From: Sinorhizobium sp. A49
GTDB taxonomy: Bacteria > Pseudomonadota > Alphaproteobacteria > Rhizobiales > Rhizobiaceae
Length of the DNA stretch: 64,000 bases
Reading direction: 5' to 3'
NCBI RefSeq assembly: GCF_002002725.1
Contig: NZ_MUNW01000061.1
Span: forward strand, 62,001 to 126,000
Position 1 is the stretch's first letter, and the number at the start of each line of letters is the position of its first letter. A model generated the notes under the pieces. That model saw only the letters and a program-made list of their open reading frames with translations, did not search any database and was not told where the DNA came from. Of the stretch, positions 18,239 through 27,429 are shown piece by piece. The translations under genes and the position numbers were made by a program.

Positions 18239-18535
18239 ATGGTTTACATTATCGCTTATCTGACGGCACACGCCGGCAAGGGCGCGGAAGTCCTGCGGCT
18301 GGCCGCACCACTGATCGAGGCCACGCGTCGCGAGGCGGGCTGCATCAGCTACGAGCTCTATCAAAAGCCTGCCGACCCCGATACGCTGGTGTTCGTCGAA
18401 ACCTGGAAGGACAGGGCCGCGGTCGACGCGCATTTCGCCGAACCGCATCTGAAGGCCTTTCAGGCCGCAATGGCGGATCTGCTGATCGAGGCGCGCATCG
18501 AGCTTGTGCATCCGGAAAAGGTTGAGGTTCTCTGA
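18239..18535 (+). CDS. ABM-domain monooxygenase-like protein
   Basis: A 98-aa antibiotic-biosynthesis-monooxygenase (ABM) fold protein. It has an [13 protein letters not shown]-type core (here [21 protein letters not shown]), then [23 protein letters not shown], the pattern shared with YgiN-like quinol monooxygenases and heme-degrading relatives. No IsdG-type heme residues can be confirmed. It is separated by one base from ureE and appears cotranscribed with it. The substrate is unknown. Confidence 0.82.
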   Translation: MVYIIAYLTAHAGKGAEVLRLAAPLIEATRREAGCISYELYQKPADPDTLVFVETWKDRAAVDAHFAEPHLKAFQAAMADLLIEARIELVHPEKVEVL

Positions 18536-18536
18536 G

Positions 18537-19013
18537 ATGCCCTATCGTTCGACCGAGGTGCTTTCGCCCGGCCCCAAGGATAAGGCGCCCTTGCACAGCA
18601 TCACCTTGAGCCACGACGCGCGGCATCTGCGCCGCAAGCTGCTGCATCTCGAAAACGACGATGTCGTCATGCTCGACCTCAAGGAAGCGGTGATGCTGGC
18701 CGACGGCGACCTGCTGGTGCTCGACGGCGGCGGCCATATCCGCATCGTCGCGGCATCCGAAGCGCTTTACGAAATCCTTCCGCGCGACCCGCTACACCTT
18801 ATCGAGCTGGCCTGGCATCTGGGCAATCGCCACCTCCCGGCGCAGATAGAGACCGCCCGCATTCTGATTGCCCGCGATCCGGTCATCCGGGCCATGCTCG
18901 AGGGACTAGGCGCGACCGTCGCTGAAATCGCCGAGCCGTTCCATCCGGTGCGCGGTGCCTATCACGCGGCCGGCGGCCACGATCACGGCCATCACCACCA
19001 CCATCATGGCTGA
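18537..19013 (+). CDS. ureE: Urease accessory protein UreE (nickel metallochaperone)
   Basis: Nickel-binding chaperone of 158 aa. The N-terminal peptide-binding domain is followed by a metal-binding domain with [20 protein letters not shown], whose GNRH includes the conserved nickel-binding His. The C-terminus is a His-rich tail ([11 protein letters not shown]) expected to store nickel. The start at 18537 follows one base after the ABM stop. Its last 8 bases overlap ureF. Confidence 0.95.
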   Translation: MPYRSTEVLSPGPKDKAPLHSITLSHDARHLRRKLLHLENDDVVMLDLKEAVMLADGDLLVLDGGGHIRIVAASEALYEILPRDPLHLIELAWHLGNRHLPAQIETARILIARDPVIRAMLEGLGATVAEIAEPFHPVRGAYHAAGGHDHGHHHHHHG

Positions 19014-19677
19014 ACGGGTCGATACGCAGGCGCTGCTTCGCCTTGTGGCCTGGTTGTCGCCGGCCTTTCCGGTCGGCGCCTTCTCCTATTCGAATGGATT
19101 GGAGCAGGCGGTTCACGATGGTCATGTCAGCGATGCCGAAAGCCTGCGACGATGGCTGGAGGCGCTGATTTGCCACGGATCCGGCTGGAATGACGCGGTG
19201 TTGCTCGGCGAGGCCTATCGCGCCTTCGATGATCCGCTGCGCCTTGCATCCGTCATAGACTTGGCCGAAGCGATGGCGACGAGCCACGAACGGCACATGG
19301 AAACCATGCTGCAGGGTGAGGCGTTTCTGGCCGCAGCGCGGCATTGGCCGCATCCCGTCTTTGGGCGGCTTGGTGAGGGCGTTGCCTATCCGGTCGCCGT
19401 CGGTGCCGTTGCCGGCGCCCACACGACAGGTCTTGAGCCGGCGATTGCCGCCTATCTGCATGCGTCGGTTTCGAACGCCGTATCGGTGGCAATCCGCTGC
19501 GGCGTTACCGGTCAACGTGACGGCGTCGGCCTGATCGCAGCCCTTGAGCCGACGATCGCGACGGTTGCCCGAAAGGCAAGCGCCGCATCGCTCAACGACC
19601 TTGGCTCGGCCACGATCACGGCCGATATTTCATCTCTCCGGCACGAAACCCTGCAGTCCCGGCTTTTCCGCTCCTAG
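19006..19677 (+). CDS. ureF: Urease accessory protein UreF
   Basis: Maturation protein (223 aa) that joins UreD and UreG and controls the GTPase. Family segments include [22 protein letters not shown] near the N-terminus and the C-terminal [24 protein letters not shown]. It overlaps ureE by 8 bases. The stop codon TAG coincides with the first bases of a rhizobial dispersed repeat. Confidence 0.94.
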   Translation: MAERVDTQALLRLVAWLSPAFPVGAFSYSNGLEQAVHDGHVSDAESLRRWLEALICHGSGWNDAVLLGEAYRAFDDPLRLASVIDLAEAMATSHERHMETMLQGEAFLAAARHWPHPVFGRLGEGVAYPVAVGAVAGAHTTGLEPAIAAYLHASVSNAVSVAIRCGVTGQRDGVGLIAALEPTIATVARKASAASLNDLGSATITADISSLRHETLQSRLFRS

Positions 19678-19744
19678 AGCATTCCCAGGAAAGGCGCGAA
19701 GCGGTTCTCCGTGAGGGATACGGCAAGACAATGAGAAGAGGGGT
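19674..19744 (+). repeat. Rhizobial dispersed intergenic repeat between ureF and ureG
   Basis: The stretch starts CTAGAGCATTCCCAGGAAA, continues with GCGAAGCGGTTCTCCG and ends near GACAATGAGAAGAG. From memory this resembles a family found many times in rhizobial intergenic regions (AGAGCATTT-CAGGAAAAGTG-GAAGCGGTTTTCCG-type). The first triplet supplies the ureF stop. The resemblance is recalled, not searched. Confidence 0.6.
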
Positions 19745-19805
19745 TTCGCCGCCCAAAGCGGAAACTCCTCCGGAGCGTGCGCTCTACCTGCGAAAGGAAC
19801 GTCAT

Positions 19806-20417
19806 ATGGCATCGAAGAATGGTCCATTGCGTATCGGCATCGGCGGGCCGGTCGGCTCCGGCAAGACGGCGCTGACCGACAAGCTCTGCAAGGCGATGCG
19901 GGAGAAATACTCGGTCGCCGTCGTGACCAACGACATCTACACCAAGGAAGATGCCGAGGCGCTGGTGCGCATGCAGGCGCTGCCGTCCGATCGTATCGTC
20001 GGTGTCGAGACCGGCGGCTGCCCGCACACGGCAATCCGCGAGGATGCGACGATCAACCTGCAGGCGATCGCCGATCTCAATCGTCGTTTCCCCGATCTCG
20101 ATGTCGTCTTCATCGAATCCGGCGGCGACAATCTGGCCGCCACCTTCTCCCCGGATCTCGCCGACCTTACGATCTATGTCATCTCCGTTTGCCAGGGCGA
20201 GGAGATCCCGCGCAAGGGCGGGCCCGGGATCACCAAGTCCGACCTGCTGGTCATCAACAAGCGGGATCTCGCGCCCTATGTCGGTGCAGACCTCGACGTC
20301 ATGGATCGCGATGCGACCCGGATGCGGGCGGATAAGCCTTTTGTCTTCACCGACATGAAACGCGGCGACGGTGTCGACCGGATCGTCGATTTCCTGACGT
20401 TGCACGGCGGGCTCTAA
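19806..20417 (+). CDS. ureG: Urease accessory GTPase UreG
   Basis: GTPase that powers nickel insertion, 203 aa, SIMIBI class. P-loop [10 protein letters not shown], metal-binding CPH motif in [11 protein letters not shown], switch segment [14 protein letters not shown] and base-specificity NKRD. All are intact. A longer open frame reaches 19731, but the ATG at 19806 with GAAAGGA upstream gives the family length. It closes the urease operon; the 104-base gap to the convergent Crp/Fnr gene shows no clear terminator. Confidence 0.96.
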   Translation: MASKNGPLRIGIGGPVGSGKTALTDKLCKAMREKYSVAVVTNDIYTKEDAEALVRMQALPSDRIVGVETGGCPHTAIREDATINLQAIADLNRRFPDLDVVFIESGGDNLAATFSPDLADLTIYVISVCQGEEIPRKGGPGITKSDLLVINKRDLAPYVGADLDVMDRDATRMRADKPFVFTDMKRGDGVDRIVDFLTLHGGL

Positions 20418-20521
20418 GGTCCGAGCAAGGTGGGCGGCGAAGCGATCCGCGACAAGGCAATCGCATCGTCGCTATCACGGGGGATCGGATGCAGTTCTGA
20501 TGCTGCGATTGTCTGTTGTCG

Positions 20522-21202
20522 CTAGAAACGCTCCAGCGCCTGGCGGTCGTGGATCTCGATCATGCGTCCCTTGACGGTGACGCCGGAGCGGCGCAAGGCC
20601 GAGAAGGCGCGCGAAAGTGCCTCGGGCGCCAGGCCCAGCTTGCCGGCCAGCACATTCTTCTGGAACGGCAGGCGGAACGAAAAGGTGGTCGAGCCATCCG
20701 GGCAATGGCCGAGTATGTAGCTCGCGACACGCTGAGGTGCCGTCAGCAGGCGGTCTTCCGCAAGGCAATCCTCGGCCATCTGACCGTGCCGGCAGAGCAG
20801 CTCCATCAGGGCCTGGGCGATATCCGGATATTGTTCGGCGAGCTTGCGCAGATTGCGGCTGTCGAGGCGGGCAATGGTCGAGGACCCGATCGCCTGCGCG
20901 TTGGCGGTGGCGCGGTTGCCGAGAAACATGGCGTTTTCGCCGAAAAGCTCACCCTTGGTGAAAACGGCGATGTCGGCCTCGCGTCCATCCTTGCCGAGCC
21001 GATAGACGCGAACGAGACCGGACAGGACGCAGAAGACGCTGTCGACGGGTTCGTCCTGCTGAAACAGGATGTCGTGTTCCTCGTGGTTGGTTACCACGGC
21101 GCCTTCGAGAATGGCATCGGACGCTGCCGCTGACAGCTTCTCGAAGAAGCGGGAGCCGAGCAGCACCGCTTTGTCATTCGAGTTCAATCGCAAGGTCTTC
21201 AT
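20522..21202 (-). CDS. Crp/Fnr-family regulator with FNR-type DNA specificity
   Basis: A 226-aa one-component regulator with an N-terminal cyclic-nucleotide-binding-like beta-roll (LFQQDEPVDSVFCVLSGLVRVYR, KGELFGENAMFLG) and a C-terminal winged helix. The recognition helix EALSRAFSAL has Glu194, Ser197 and Arg198, the E--SR pattern by which FNR and FixK read TTGAT half-sites. The N-terminal cysteine cluster of oxygen-sensing FNR is absent, so it could be FixK-, NnrR- or Dnr-like. I start it at 21202 (MKTLRLNSND). A longer frame to 21349 would put an FNR box inside the coding region. An alternative start is 21229. Confidence 0.85.
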   Translation of the reverse strand: MKTLRLNSNDKAVLLGSRFFEKLSAAASDAILEGAVVTNHEEHDILFQQDEPVDSVFCVLSGLVRVYRLGKDGREADIAVFTKGELFGENAMFLGNRATANAQAIGSSTIARLDSRNLRKLAEQYPDIAQALMELLCRHGQMAEDCLAEDRLLTAPQRVASYILGHCPDGSTTFSFRLPFQKNVLAGKLGLAPEALSRAFSALRRSGVTVKGRMIEIHDRQALERF

Positions 21203-21257
21203 CGCACCGGCCCTAAACAAAAGTCGCATCAGGGTAGCCGGGCTTTTGAAACGTGAA

Positions 21258-21271
21258 TTGACCTCGATCAA
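21258..21271. promoter_or_regulatory. FNR/FixK-type box upstream of the Crp/Fnr gene
   Basis: TTGACCTCGATCAA matches the anaerobox consensus TTGAT-N4-ATCAA at nine of ten defined positions. It lies 56 bases upstream of the proposed start on the minus strand, a position fit for autoregulation by an E--SR-type regulator. Confidence 0.65.
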
Positions 21272-21335
21272 ACAATTCTCACAAATAAGCCCGCACCGGT
21301 GGGTGCGGGCCCGATTGTCGGGTGATTTGTGCCGG

Positions 21336-24300
21336 CTATTCGGCGGCAAGCGCCGGATGGTTGATCACCTTGCCGGTGGACTTGCCCTTCGGCTGGCCGT
21401 CCTCGATCGTCTTCAGGCGCTCTTCCAGCCCCTCGATCGTCTTGCCCTGGTCGTTGACGAGTTCGGTCAGCGCCTCGCGATCAAGCGGCAGGTTCTCCTC
21501 GTCCTTCTTGCCGACGAAGCGGCCGAATGCCCAGGCGAGCAAGCGCGACAGATCGTCCATGATCAGGAAGAAGGACGGGACCACGACGAGGCTGAGCACC
21601 GTCGAGACGATGATGCCGCCGATCACCGCGATCGCCATCGGCGCACGGAACGAACCGCCTTCGCCGACGCCGAGCGCGGAAGGCAACATACCTGCCGACA
21701 TGGCGATCGAGGTCATGATGATCGGGCGGGCGCGCTTGCGGCCCGCTTCGATCATCGCCTGCGTGCGCTCCATGCCATGATGCATCATCTCGATGCCGAA
21801 ATCGACCAGCAGGATCGCGTTCTTCGTGACGATGCCCATCAACATCAGGATACCGATGAGAACCGGCATCGACAGCGAGTTCTGTGTCAGGATCAGGCCG
21901 GCTGCGACACCGCCCATGGCAAGGGGCAGCGAGAACAGGATGGTGAAAGGCTGGATCACATCCTTGAACAGCAGGATCAGCACCACCAGCACCAGCATCA
22001 GGCCGAGCAGCATGGCGTTGACGAAGCTTACCTGCATCTCCTCCTCAACCTCGGCGTCACCGCTCTTGAGGAGTTGCACGGTGCTTGGCATCTCGGCTTC
22101 GGCCGCTATCTGCTCGAAGCGAGCCGAGGCGGTATTGAGCGCCACGCCGATCGGGAGGTCCGCGCCAAGTGCCACGACGCGGTTGCGATCGTAACGTTTG
22201 ATCGAACTCGGGCCTTCGGAATAATTGATGTCGGCAACACTCGACAGCGGCACCGTCGAGCCTGAAGCGGTCTGGATCTTCAGGTTGCGGATCGCGGCGA
22301 TATCCGTGCGGAAGTCGCGATTGATCTGAACGCGGATCGGGATGAGCCGGCCGTCGAGGGCAATCTTCGTCAGGGCCGCGTCGATGTCGCCGATGGTGGC
22401 AACGCGGATGACTTCCGAGATTTGCGCGGTGGTGATGCCAAGGCGCGACATCTGCTCGTCCCGCGGACGGATCTGCAATTCCGGACGGGGCAGGGCACCG
22501 TCAGGGCTGACATTGGCCAGCAGCGGATCGCTGCGCAGCTTGGCTTCGAGAATGGCAACGGCCTTGTCCAGATCCTTCTCGTTGTTCGAAAGCAGGTTAA
22601 AGGACAGCTCTCGCTCGCCGCGGTCGTTAAGCTTGATCACCCGGACGTCGGGCAAATCGCGGACGCGGGCAAAGATTTCCTTTTCGATCTGCGCCTGAGG
22701 AATGATGCGGCCTTCCGGTTCAAGCTTCGGCAGATATTGACCGATGACCGGCAGGCGGCCAAGCACGTCGTTGACGATCTTGTTGAGAAGCGAGTGGTCG
22801 CGCTTTTCCAGCAGCACCGTCACCGTAGCCCGGCGCAGTTCCAGGTCGCCCTTGGGCGAGGCGCCGCCGAGCACGAAGACGCTTTCCACGCCATCGAGGT
22901 CCTTGACCCTTTCGTAGATTTGCGCCGTCGTGCGGTCCGTGTCCTCGAGCATGGCGTCCGGCGCCAGTTCGACCGACAGGCTGACACGCGAAACGTCATC
23001 CGGAGGCAGGAACCCGCCCGGCACGAACATGAAAAGTGCGACTACGGATGCCACGGTCACGCCGATCGCGACGAGCACCGTCAGATAGCGCATGTACCAG
23101 CGCTTCGTCGTCGCATGGACCAGACGCGTATACTTGCGCATCAGGTAGCCGTCTTCGAGTTGATGTGCTTCCAGCTTGGATGGACGCATCAGATAGGCGG
23201 CCATGACGGGCGTGATCAGCCGCGCAACCAGCAGCGAGAAGAACACCGAGACGGCCACGGTCAGGCCGAACTGGATGAAATACTGGCCAACGATGCCCGG
23301 CATGAACGATACCGGTATGAAAACCGCGATGATCGTGAAGGTGGTGGCGATAACCGCAAGGCCGATTTCATCCGCCGCCTCGATTGCCGCCCTATAGGGC
23401 GTTTTGCCCATATGGATATGCCGCTCGATGTTCTCGATCTCGACGATCGCGTCGTCGACGAGAATGCCGGTTGCCAGCGTTAGTGCCAGGAAGCTGACGA
23501 GATTGAGCGAGAAGCCGAGCAGTTCCATGACCCAGAAGGTCGGGATCGCCGAGAGCGGCAGCGCGACGGCGCAAATCAGCGTCGCGCGCCAGTTGCGCAG
23601 GAACAGCATGACGACGATGACGGCAAGCAGTGCGCCTTCCATCAGCGTGTGCAGCGCGGCTTCGTAGTTGCCGTAGGTGAAGTAGACGGAATCGTCGACC
23701 ATCTCGATGGTGACGTCAGGGTTCGCTGCCCTGATCTTCTCCAGTGACTTGGCGACGGTCTCGGCAACGCTGACTTCGCTGGCGCCCTTGGCGCGGAAGA
23801 CGGCGAAGGTCACGCCGGGGTTGCCGTTGAACCGCGAGAAGGAGCGGGGCTCCTCATAGGTATCGCGCACCGTGCCGAGCTCGGAAAGGCGAACGAAGCG
23901 GCCGCTCGGAACCGAGATCATCGTGTTGGCGAGCTGATCGACATTGCGGGCGTCGCCGAGTGTGCGGATTGCCTGTTCGCTGCCGCCCACCTGGCCGCGG
24001 CCGGAGCCCAGGTCCATGTTCATGCGGCGGAGCTGGGCATTGACGTCGGCGGCGGTGATCCCCAACGAATTCAGCCTGTCTTCGTTGAGCTCGACACGGA
24101 CTTCGCGGTCGGCGCCGCCGTAGCGATCGACGCGGCCGATGCCGCTCTTGCCCTGAATTTCGCGCTTGATGACGTCGTCGACGAACCAGGAGAGTTCTTC
24201 GAGCGACATGCCGGGTGCGGAGACGGAGAAGGTCTGGATCGCCTGGCCCTCGACGTCGACCTTGGAGACGATGGGCTCCTCGATCGACGTGGGCAGGTCG

Positions 24301-24656
24301 CCGCGGACACGGTCGATGGCGTCCTTGACGTCCTGCACGGCCTGCGTCGTCGGCACTTCCATGCGGAAGATCACGGCCGTGGTCGATGTGCCGTCATTGA
24401 TCGTCGACTGGATATGGTCGACGCCGGTGACGCTGGCGACCGCGTCCTCGATTTCCTTGGTGACCTGGGTTTCGAGTTCGGCCGGCGAGGCGCCGCTCTG
24501 CGCCACGCTGATCGAAACGATCGGCACGTCGATGTTGGGGAAGCGGGTGATCGGCAGGCTATTGAACGACTGATAGCCGAGCACCATCAGCACGAAGAAG
24601 GCGAGGATCGGAGCGATCGGATTTCGGATGGACCAGGCTGAGAAATTCATGGTCAC
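21336..24656 (-). CDS. RND-family efflux transporter, inner-membrane pump
   Basis: An AcrB/MexB-type proton-driven multidrug pump subunit of 1106 aa. The N-terminal helix IRNPIAPILAFFVLMVLGY is followed by the porter domain. The TM4 proton-relay pair is visible as the double Asp in LATGILVDDAIVEIENIERH, and the last transmembrane block includes GIVTKNAILLVDFGIE. A C-terminal coiled segment (REALTELVNDQGKTIEGLEERLKTIE, near residue 1070) is extra to classic pumps. It lies 8 bases after the adaptor gene in one operon. No outer-membrane TolC partner or dedicated repressor is adjacent. Substrate is unknown; it belongs to the HAE1 rather than the metal branch by its TM4 pattern. Confidence 0.92.
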   Translation of the reverse strand: MTMNFSAWSIRNPIAPILAFFVLMVLGYQSFNSLPITRFPNIDVPIVSISVAQSGASPAELETQVTKEIEDAVASVTGVDHIQSTINDGTSTTAVIFRMEVPTTQAVQDVKDAIDRVRGDLPTSIEEPIVSKVDVEGQAIQTFSVSAPGMSLEELSWFVDDVIKREIQGKSGIGRVDRYGGADREVRVELNEDRLNSLGITAADVNAQLRRMNMDLGSGRGQVGGSEQAIRTLGDARNVDQLANTMISVPSGRFVRLSELGTVRDTYEEPRSFSRFNGNPGVTFAVFRAKGASEVSVAETVAKSLEKIRAANPDVTIEMVDDSVYFTYGNYEAALHTLMEGALLAVIVVMLFLRNWRATLICAVALPLSAIPTFWVMELLGFSLNLVSFLALTLATGILVDDAIVEIENIERHIHMGKTPYRAAIEAADEIGLAVIATTFTIIAVFIPVSFMPGIVGQYFIQFGLTVAVSVFFSLLVARLITPVMAAYLMRPSKLEAHQLEDGYLMRKYTRLVHATTKRWYMRYLTVLVAIGVTVASVVALFMFVPGGFLPPDDVSRVSLSVELAPDAMLEDTDRTTAQIYERVKDLDGVESVFVLGGASPKGDLELRRATVTVLLEKRDHSLLNKIVNDVLGRLPVIGQYLPKLEPEGRIIPQAQIEKEIFARVRDLPDVRVIKLNDRGERELSFNLLSNNEKDLDKAVAILEAKLRSDPLLANVSPDGALPRPELQIRPRDEQMSRLGITTAQISEVIRVATIGDIDAALTKIALDGRLIPIRVQINRDFRTDIAAIRNLKIQTASGSTVPLSSVADINYSEGPSSIKRYDRNRVVALGADLPIGVALNTASARFEQIAAEAEMPSTVQLLKSGDAEVEEEMQVSFVNAMLLGLMLVLVVLILLFKDVIQPFTILFSLPLAMGGVAAGLILTQNSLSMPVLIGILMLMGIVTKNAILLVDFGIEMMHHGMERTQAMIEAGRKRARPIIMTSIAMSAGMLPSALGVGEGGSFRAPMAIAVIGGIIVSTVLSLVVVPSFFLIMDDLSRLLAWAFGRFVGKKDEENLPLDREALTELVNDQGKTIEGLEERLKTIEDGQPKGKSTGKVINHPALAAE

Positions 24657-24664
24657 GGTTCCTG

Positions 24665-25852
24665 TCAGTTGGTCGCTGGTTGCGCTGATTTGACGGGGTT
24701 GATGCGGTCGCCGTCGCGCACATAGGCGCCGGCCCGGGCCACGACCTGTTCGCCGGCCTTCAACCCTTCGACCACCTCGACGAACTTGCCGTCGGAGATG
24801 CCGGTCTTCACCGGGATGATGTTCACCACGCCGTTGTCGACCTTGCGCACGATGGTCTTGCCGTCCTCGTTGGTAACCGCTGTTTGCGGCAGAACGACAG
24901 CGGTCTTCTCTTCGGCGGTGATGATGGCGTTGGCATACATGCCCGAGCGTGCCTTGGCTGTGTCCTTGAGGCTGATGAAGACGGTGCCGAGGCGGGAAAC
25001 GGGATCGACCGTCGGGGCGATCAGGCGAATGGCGCCTTCGACCTTGGTGTTCCCGCCGGCAAGCGTGATCGTCGCCGGCTGGCCGACGGCAAGCTTGATG
25101 ATGTCGGCTTCAGCGACATCGGCTTTCATCTCGATCGCGCCGTGGCGGATCATCGCAAACAGAGGCTCGCCGCTGCCGTTGGCGATCGCGCCGACCTTTG
25201 CGTTCTTGGCGGAGATGACGCCGGCGACCGGGGCCTTGACCTCGGTGCGGGTGAGGCGGAGATCGATGTCGTCGATCTGGGCCTGCGCCACCTTTATATC
25301 GGCATTGGAGACGGCAACGGCCTGTTCGGCAGAGCGGACGCGGGCGCGGGTGGCTGCGGCAAGCGCGCGGACACGATCGGCCTCTGCGGTCGAGACGGTG
25401 CCGTTCTTGGCAAGCTCCGCGTTGCGATCGCTGACGCGTGTCGCTTCCTCGGAATTTGCCTTGGCTTCGCTGAGCTGGGCGTTGAGTTGTGCAAGCCCGG
25501 CTTCCGCCTTGGCGAGCGAAGCCTCGAGCTGGCTCTTTTCAAGCCGCAGCGCGTCATCGTTCAGAACGACCAGCACGCTGCCTTCTTCGACCTTGTCGCC
25601 GATGTCGACATTCAGTGAGCGGATCGACAATCCCTCAACCAGGGGCGCGACATAGACCTGTTCCACCGCCTGTATCGTCCCGGTTGCAACGACCCGATCG
25701 CTGATCGATTGAGCGACAGCGTCAGTCACGACGATGGACGGCAGGTTGTGTGCCGGTTGGACCTTGGCAGCTTCCTCGGCAAATGCACTTGAAAAAGGGG
25801 CAATGATCATCGCAGCGCAAACGCTGAGAGCAGGTATTACTTTGTGAGCCAT
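24665..25852 (-). CDS. RND efflux periplasmic adaptor (membrane fusion protein)
   Basis: A 395-aa periplasmic adaptor with signal peptide MAHKVIPALSVCAAMIIAPFSSAFA. The lipoyl halves are split by a long alpha-helical hairpin (about residues 95-190, rich in Ala/Glu/Leu, for example LEASLAKAEAGLAQLNAQL). Beta-barrel and membrane-proximal domains end in AGEQVVARAGAYVRDGD. The ATG at 25852 gives the signal peptide; an upstream frame to 25924 does not. It is the first gene of the operon with the pump. Confidence 0.92.
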   Translation of the reverse strand: MAHKVIPALSVCAAMIIAPFSSAFAEEAAKVQPAHNLPSIVVTDAVAQSISDRVVATGTIQAVEQVYVAPLVEGLSIRSLNVDIGDKVEEGSVLVVLNDDALRLEKSQLEASLAKAEAGLAQLNAQLSEAKANSEEATRVSDRNAELAKNGTVSTAEADRVRALAAATRARVRSAEQAVAVSNADIKVAQAQIDDIDLRLTRTEVKAPVAGVISAKNAKVGAIANGSGEPLFAMIRHGAIEMKADVAEADIIKLAVGQPATITLAGGNTKVEGAIRLIAPTVDPVSRLGTVFISLKDTAKARSGMYANAIITAEEKTAVVLPQTAVTNEDGKTIVRKVDNGVVNIIPVKTGISDGKFVEVVEGLKAGEQVVARAGAYVRDGDRINPVKSAQPATN

Positions 25853-26385
25853 CGGCTTTACAATCCCGGCAACGGAAACGACATAAAGAGGATCTGTGCC
25901 TTTCAAGGCCGGATCCCTGCACAATCAAGCGATTATCAGTTTCGCCGACACCTGTTTTCGCCGACCAGCGAAACAAGGCATAGGCGCACGGCCATTGTAT
26001 TCATGCGCCGCTCACACGGTATCAGACCGTGAGCGCAGGCAGAACTGGGACCTAATCCCGCAGGCAAGACATTCGGAAAATGAACTCCTCCGTGTTGCTT
26101 GCCTCCAACAAACATCCGCGCCTATGTAATCTTGACATCATGTGCTTACAAGTGCGGTGAAGTGATGGTTCCTCAATATTTCTCGCGTTCTGCAGTCTTG
26201 GTTGCAATCTCGACACGATCTTGACAATTGAGGCGCATCAACCGCCCGTTGGCCTCGAATTGCCACCCCCACGCCCGGACATTCGAGGCAACCCTGGCGG
26301 GTCCATGAACGGCTTGCACGGAAACGGAAGAGGGCCGCGCGATTGCTGTCGCGCGACCCTCTTCTATCGTTCAGTTCGTTTCTTC
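25853..26385. other. 533-base non-coding gap between RND and NMT1-type ABC units
   Basis: No credible gene on either strand. It holds the presumed RND operon promoter (reading left), an imperfect hairpin at 26009-26035 (CGCTCACACGGT against ACCGTGAGCG) and, at its right end, the terminator of the ABC operon. The stretch 26040-26220 is comparatively AT-rich and shows nothing else I can name. Confidence 0.6.
26327..26364 (-). terminator. Rho-independent terminator of the NMT1-type ABC operon
   Basis: Long stem: GAAGAGGG-CCGCGCG faces CGCGCGA-CCCTCTTC across an 8-base loop, with one internal mismatch. It lies 22 bases after the stop of the substrate-binding protein gene on the minus strand. The sequence after the stem on that strand is only moderately T-rich (CGTTTCC), so a bidirectional or processed 3' end is possible. 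Confidence 0.75.
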
Positions 26386-27405
26386 TTATTTCAGAGCAGC
26401 GTCGGTGATCTCATGCGTCCAGGCGCCTTCCGGCTCCTTGGAGATAACGGGATCGGAACCGCCGGAAAGCAGAGACTGCACGGTCCGCTTGTAGTCGGCT
26501 TCATCGAGCGCGCCGTTCGAGCCGGCGGTCAGCTTGGCGACTTCACCCATCATGCGCTTCTGGTGTTTTTCCGTCTGGGCACCGGTGGAGTCGTTTTCGA
26601 GAACGATGCCGGCTGCTTCATCCGGGTTCTCCTCGGCGTATTTCCAGCCCTTCATCGAGGCGCGCACGAACTTGACCATCTTTTCCTTGAAGGCGGCATC
26701 CTTGAGCTTGTCTTCGAGCACGTAGAGGCCGTCTTCGAGCGTCGCCACGCCCTGGTCCTCGTACTGGAAGGTAACGAGATCGTCCGGCTTGATGCCGGCA
26801 TCGATGACCTGCCAATACTCGTTGTAGGTCATGGTCGAGATGCAGGCCGCCTGTTTCTGGATCAGCGGATCGACGTTGAAGCCCTGCTTCAGAACGGTGA
26901 CGCCTTCCGGCCCGCCGTCGGTCGGGATCTTCAGGTGCGACATCCAGGACAGGAACGGATACTCGTTGCCGAAGAACCAGACGCCGAGCGTATGCCCCTT
27001 GAACTTGTCCGGGCTGGTGACGCCGCTTTCCTTGAGGCAGGTCAGCATCATGCCCGACTTCTTGAACGGCTGGGCGATGTTGACGAGCGGCACGCCCTTT
27101 TCGCGGGTGGCAAGGGCCGACGGCATCCAGTCGACGACGACGTCGGCGCCGCCACCGGCAATCACCTGCGCCGGCGCAATATCCGGGCCGCCCGGCTTGA
27201 TGTCGACATCAAGCCCTTCCGCCTCATAGAACCCCTTGTCCTTGGCGACGTAGTAACCGGCGAACTGGGCCTGCGTGACCCATTTCAGCTGCAGTGTTAC
27301 CTTGTCGGCGGCTTCGGCCTGGAACGCTGTAAGCGAAAAGACGCCTGCGGCGAGAAGCGATGCAAGTCTCTTGTTCATGTCAGTTCCCTCTTGTTTTTGC
27401 TTCAT
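26386..27405 (-). CDS. ABC transporter substrate-binding protein, NMT1/THI5-like
   Basis: Periplasmic binding protein (339 aa) with signal peptide MNKRLASLLAAGVFSLTAFQAEAA and the NMT1/THI5 layout: KVTLQLKWVTQAQFAGYYVAKD at the mature start, then KGFYEAEGLDVDIKPGG and a DVVVDWMPSAL segment. The family binds pyrimidine precursors (HMP-like compounds), riboflavin-like molecules, sulfonates and others. The adjoining pyrimidine-degradation genes favour a pyrimidine-type ligand (inference). An in-frame ATG 15 codons earlier than MNKR is part of the open frame; I keep the frame's first ATG as the outer limit. It is the last gene of the operon. Confidence 0.85.
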   Translation of the reverse strand: MKQKQEGTDMNKRLASLLAAGVFSLTAFQAEAADKVTLQLKWVTQAQFAGYYVAKDKGFYEAEGLDVDIKPGGPDIAPAQVIAGGGADVVVDWMPSALATREKGVPLVNIAQPFKKSGMMLTCLKESGVTSPDKFKGHTLGVWFFGNEYPFLSWMSHLKIPTDGGPEGVTVLKQGFNVDPLIQKQAACISTMTYNEYWQVIDAGIKPDDLVTFQYEDQGVATLEDGLYVLEDKLKDAAFKEKMVKFVRASMKGWKYAEENPDEAAGIVLENDSTGAQTEKHQKRMMGEVAKLTAGSNGALDEADYKRTVQSLLSGGSDPVISKEPEGAWTHEITDAALK

Positions 27406-27429
27406 TTTATTCGAAGTACTGCGTCTTTT

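Noticed and set aside
21203-21349. N-terminal extension of the Crp/Fnr gene with a CGLICENC-like cysteine cluster
   Set aside because: The cysteines would suggest an FNR-type Fe-S sensor, but the extension would translate straight through the FNR box at 21258-21271 and has no RBS. The cluster spacing is not the FNR one.
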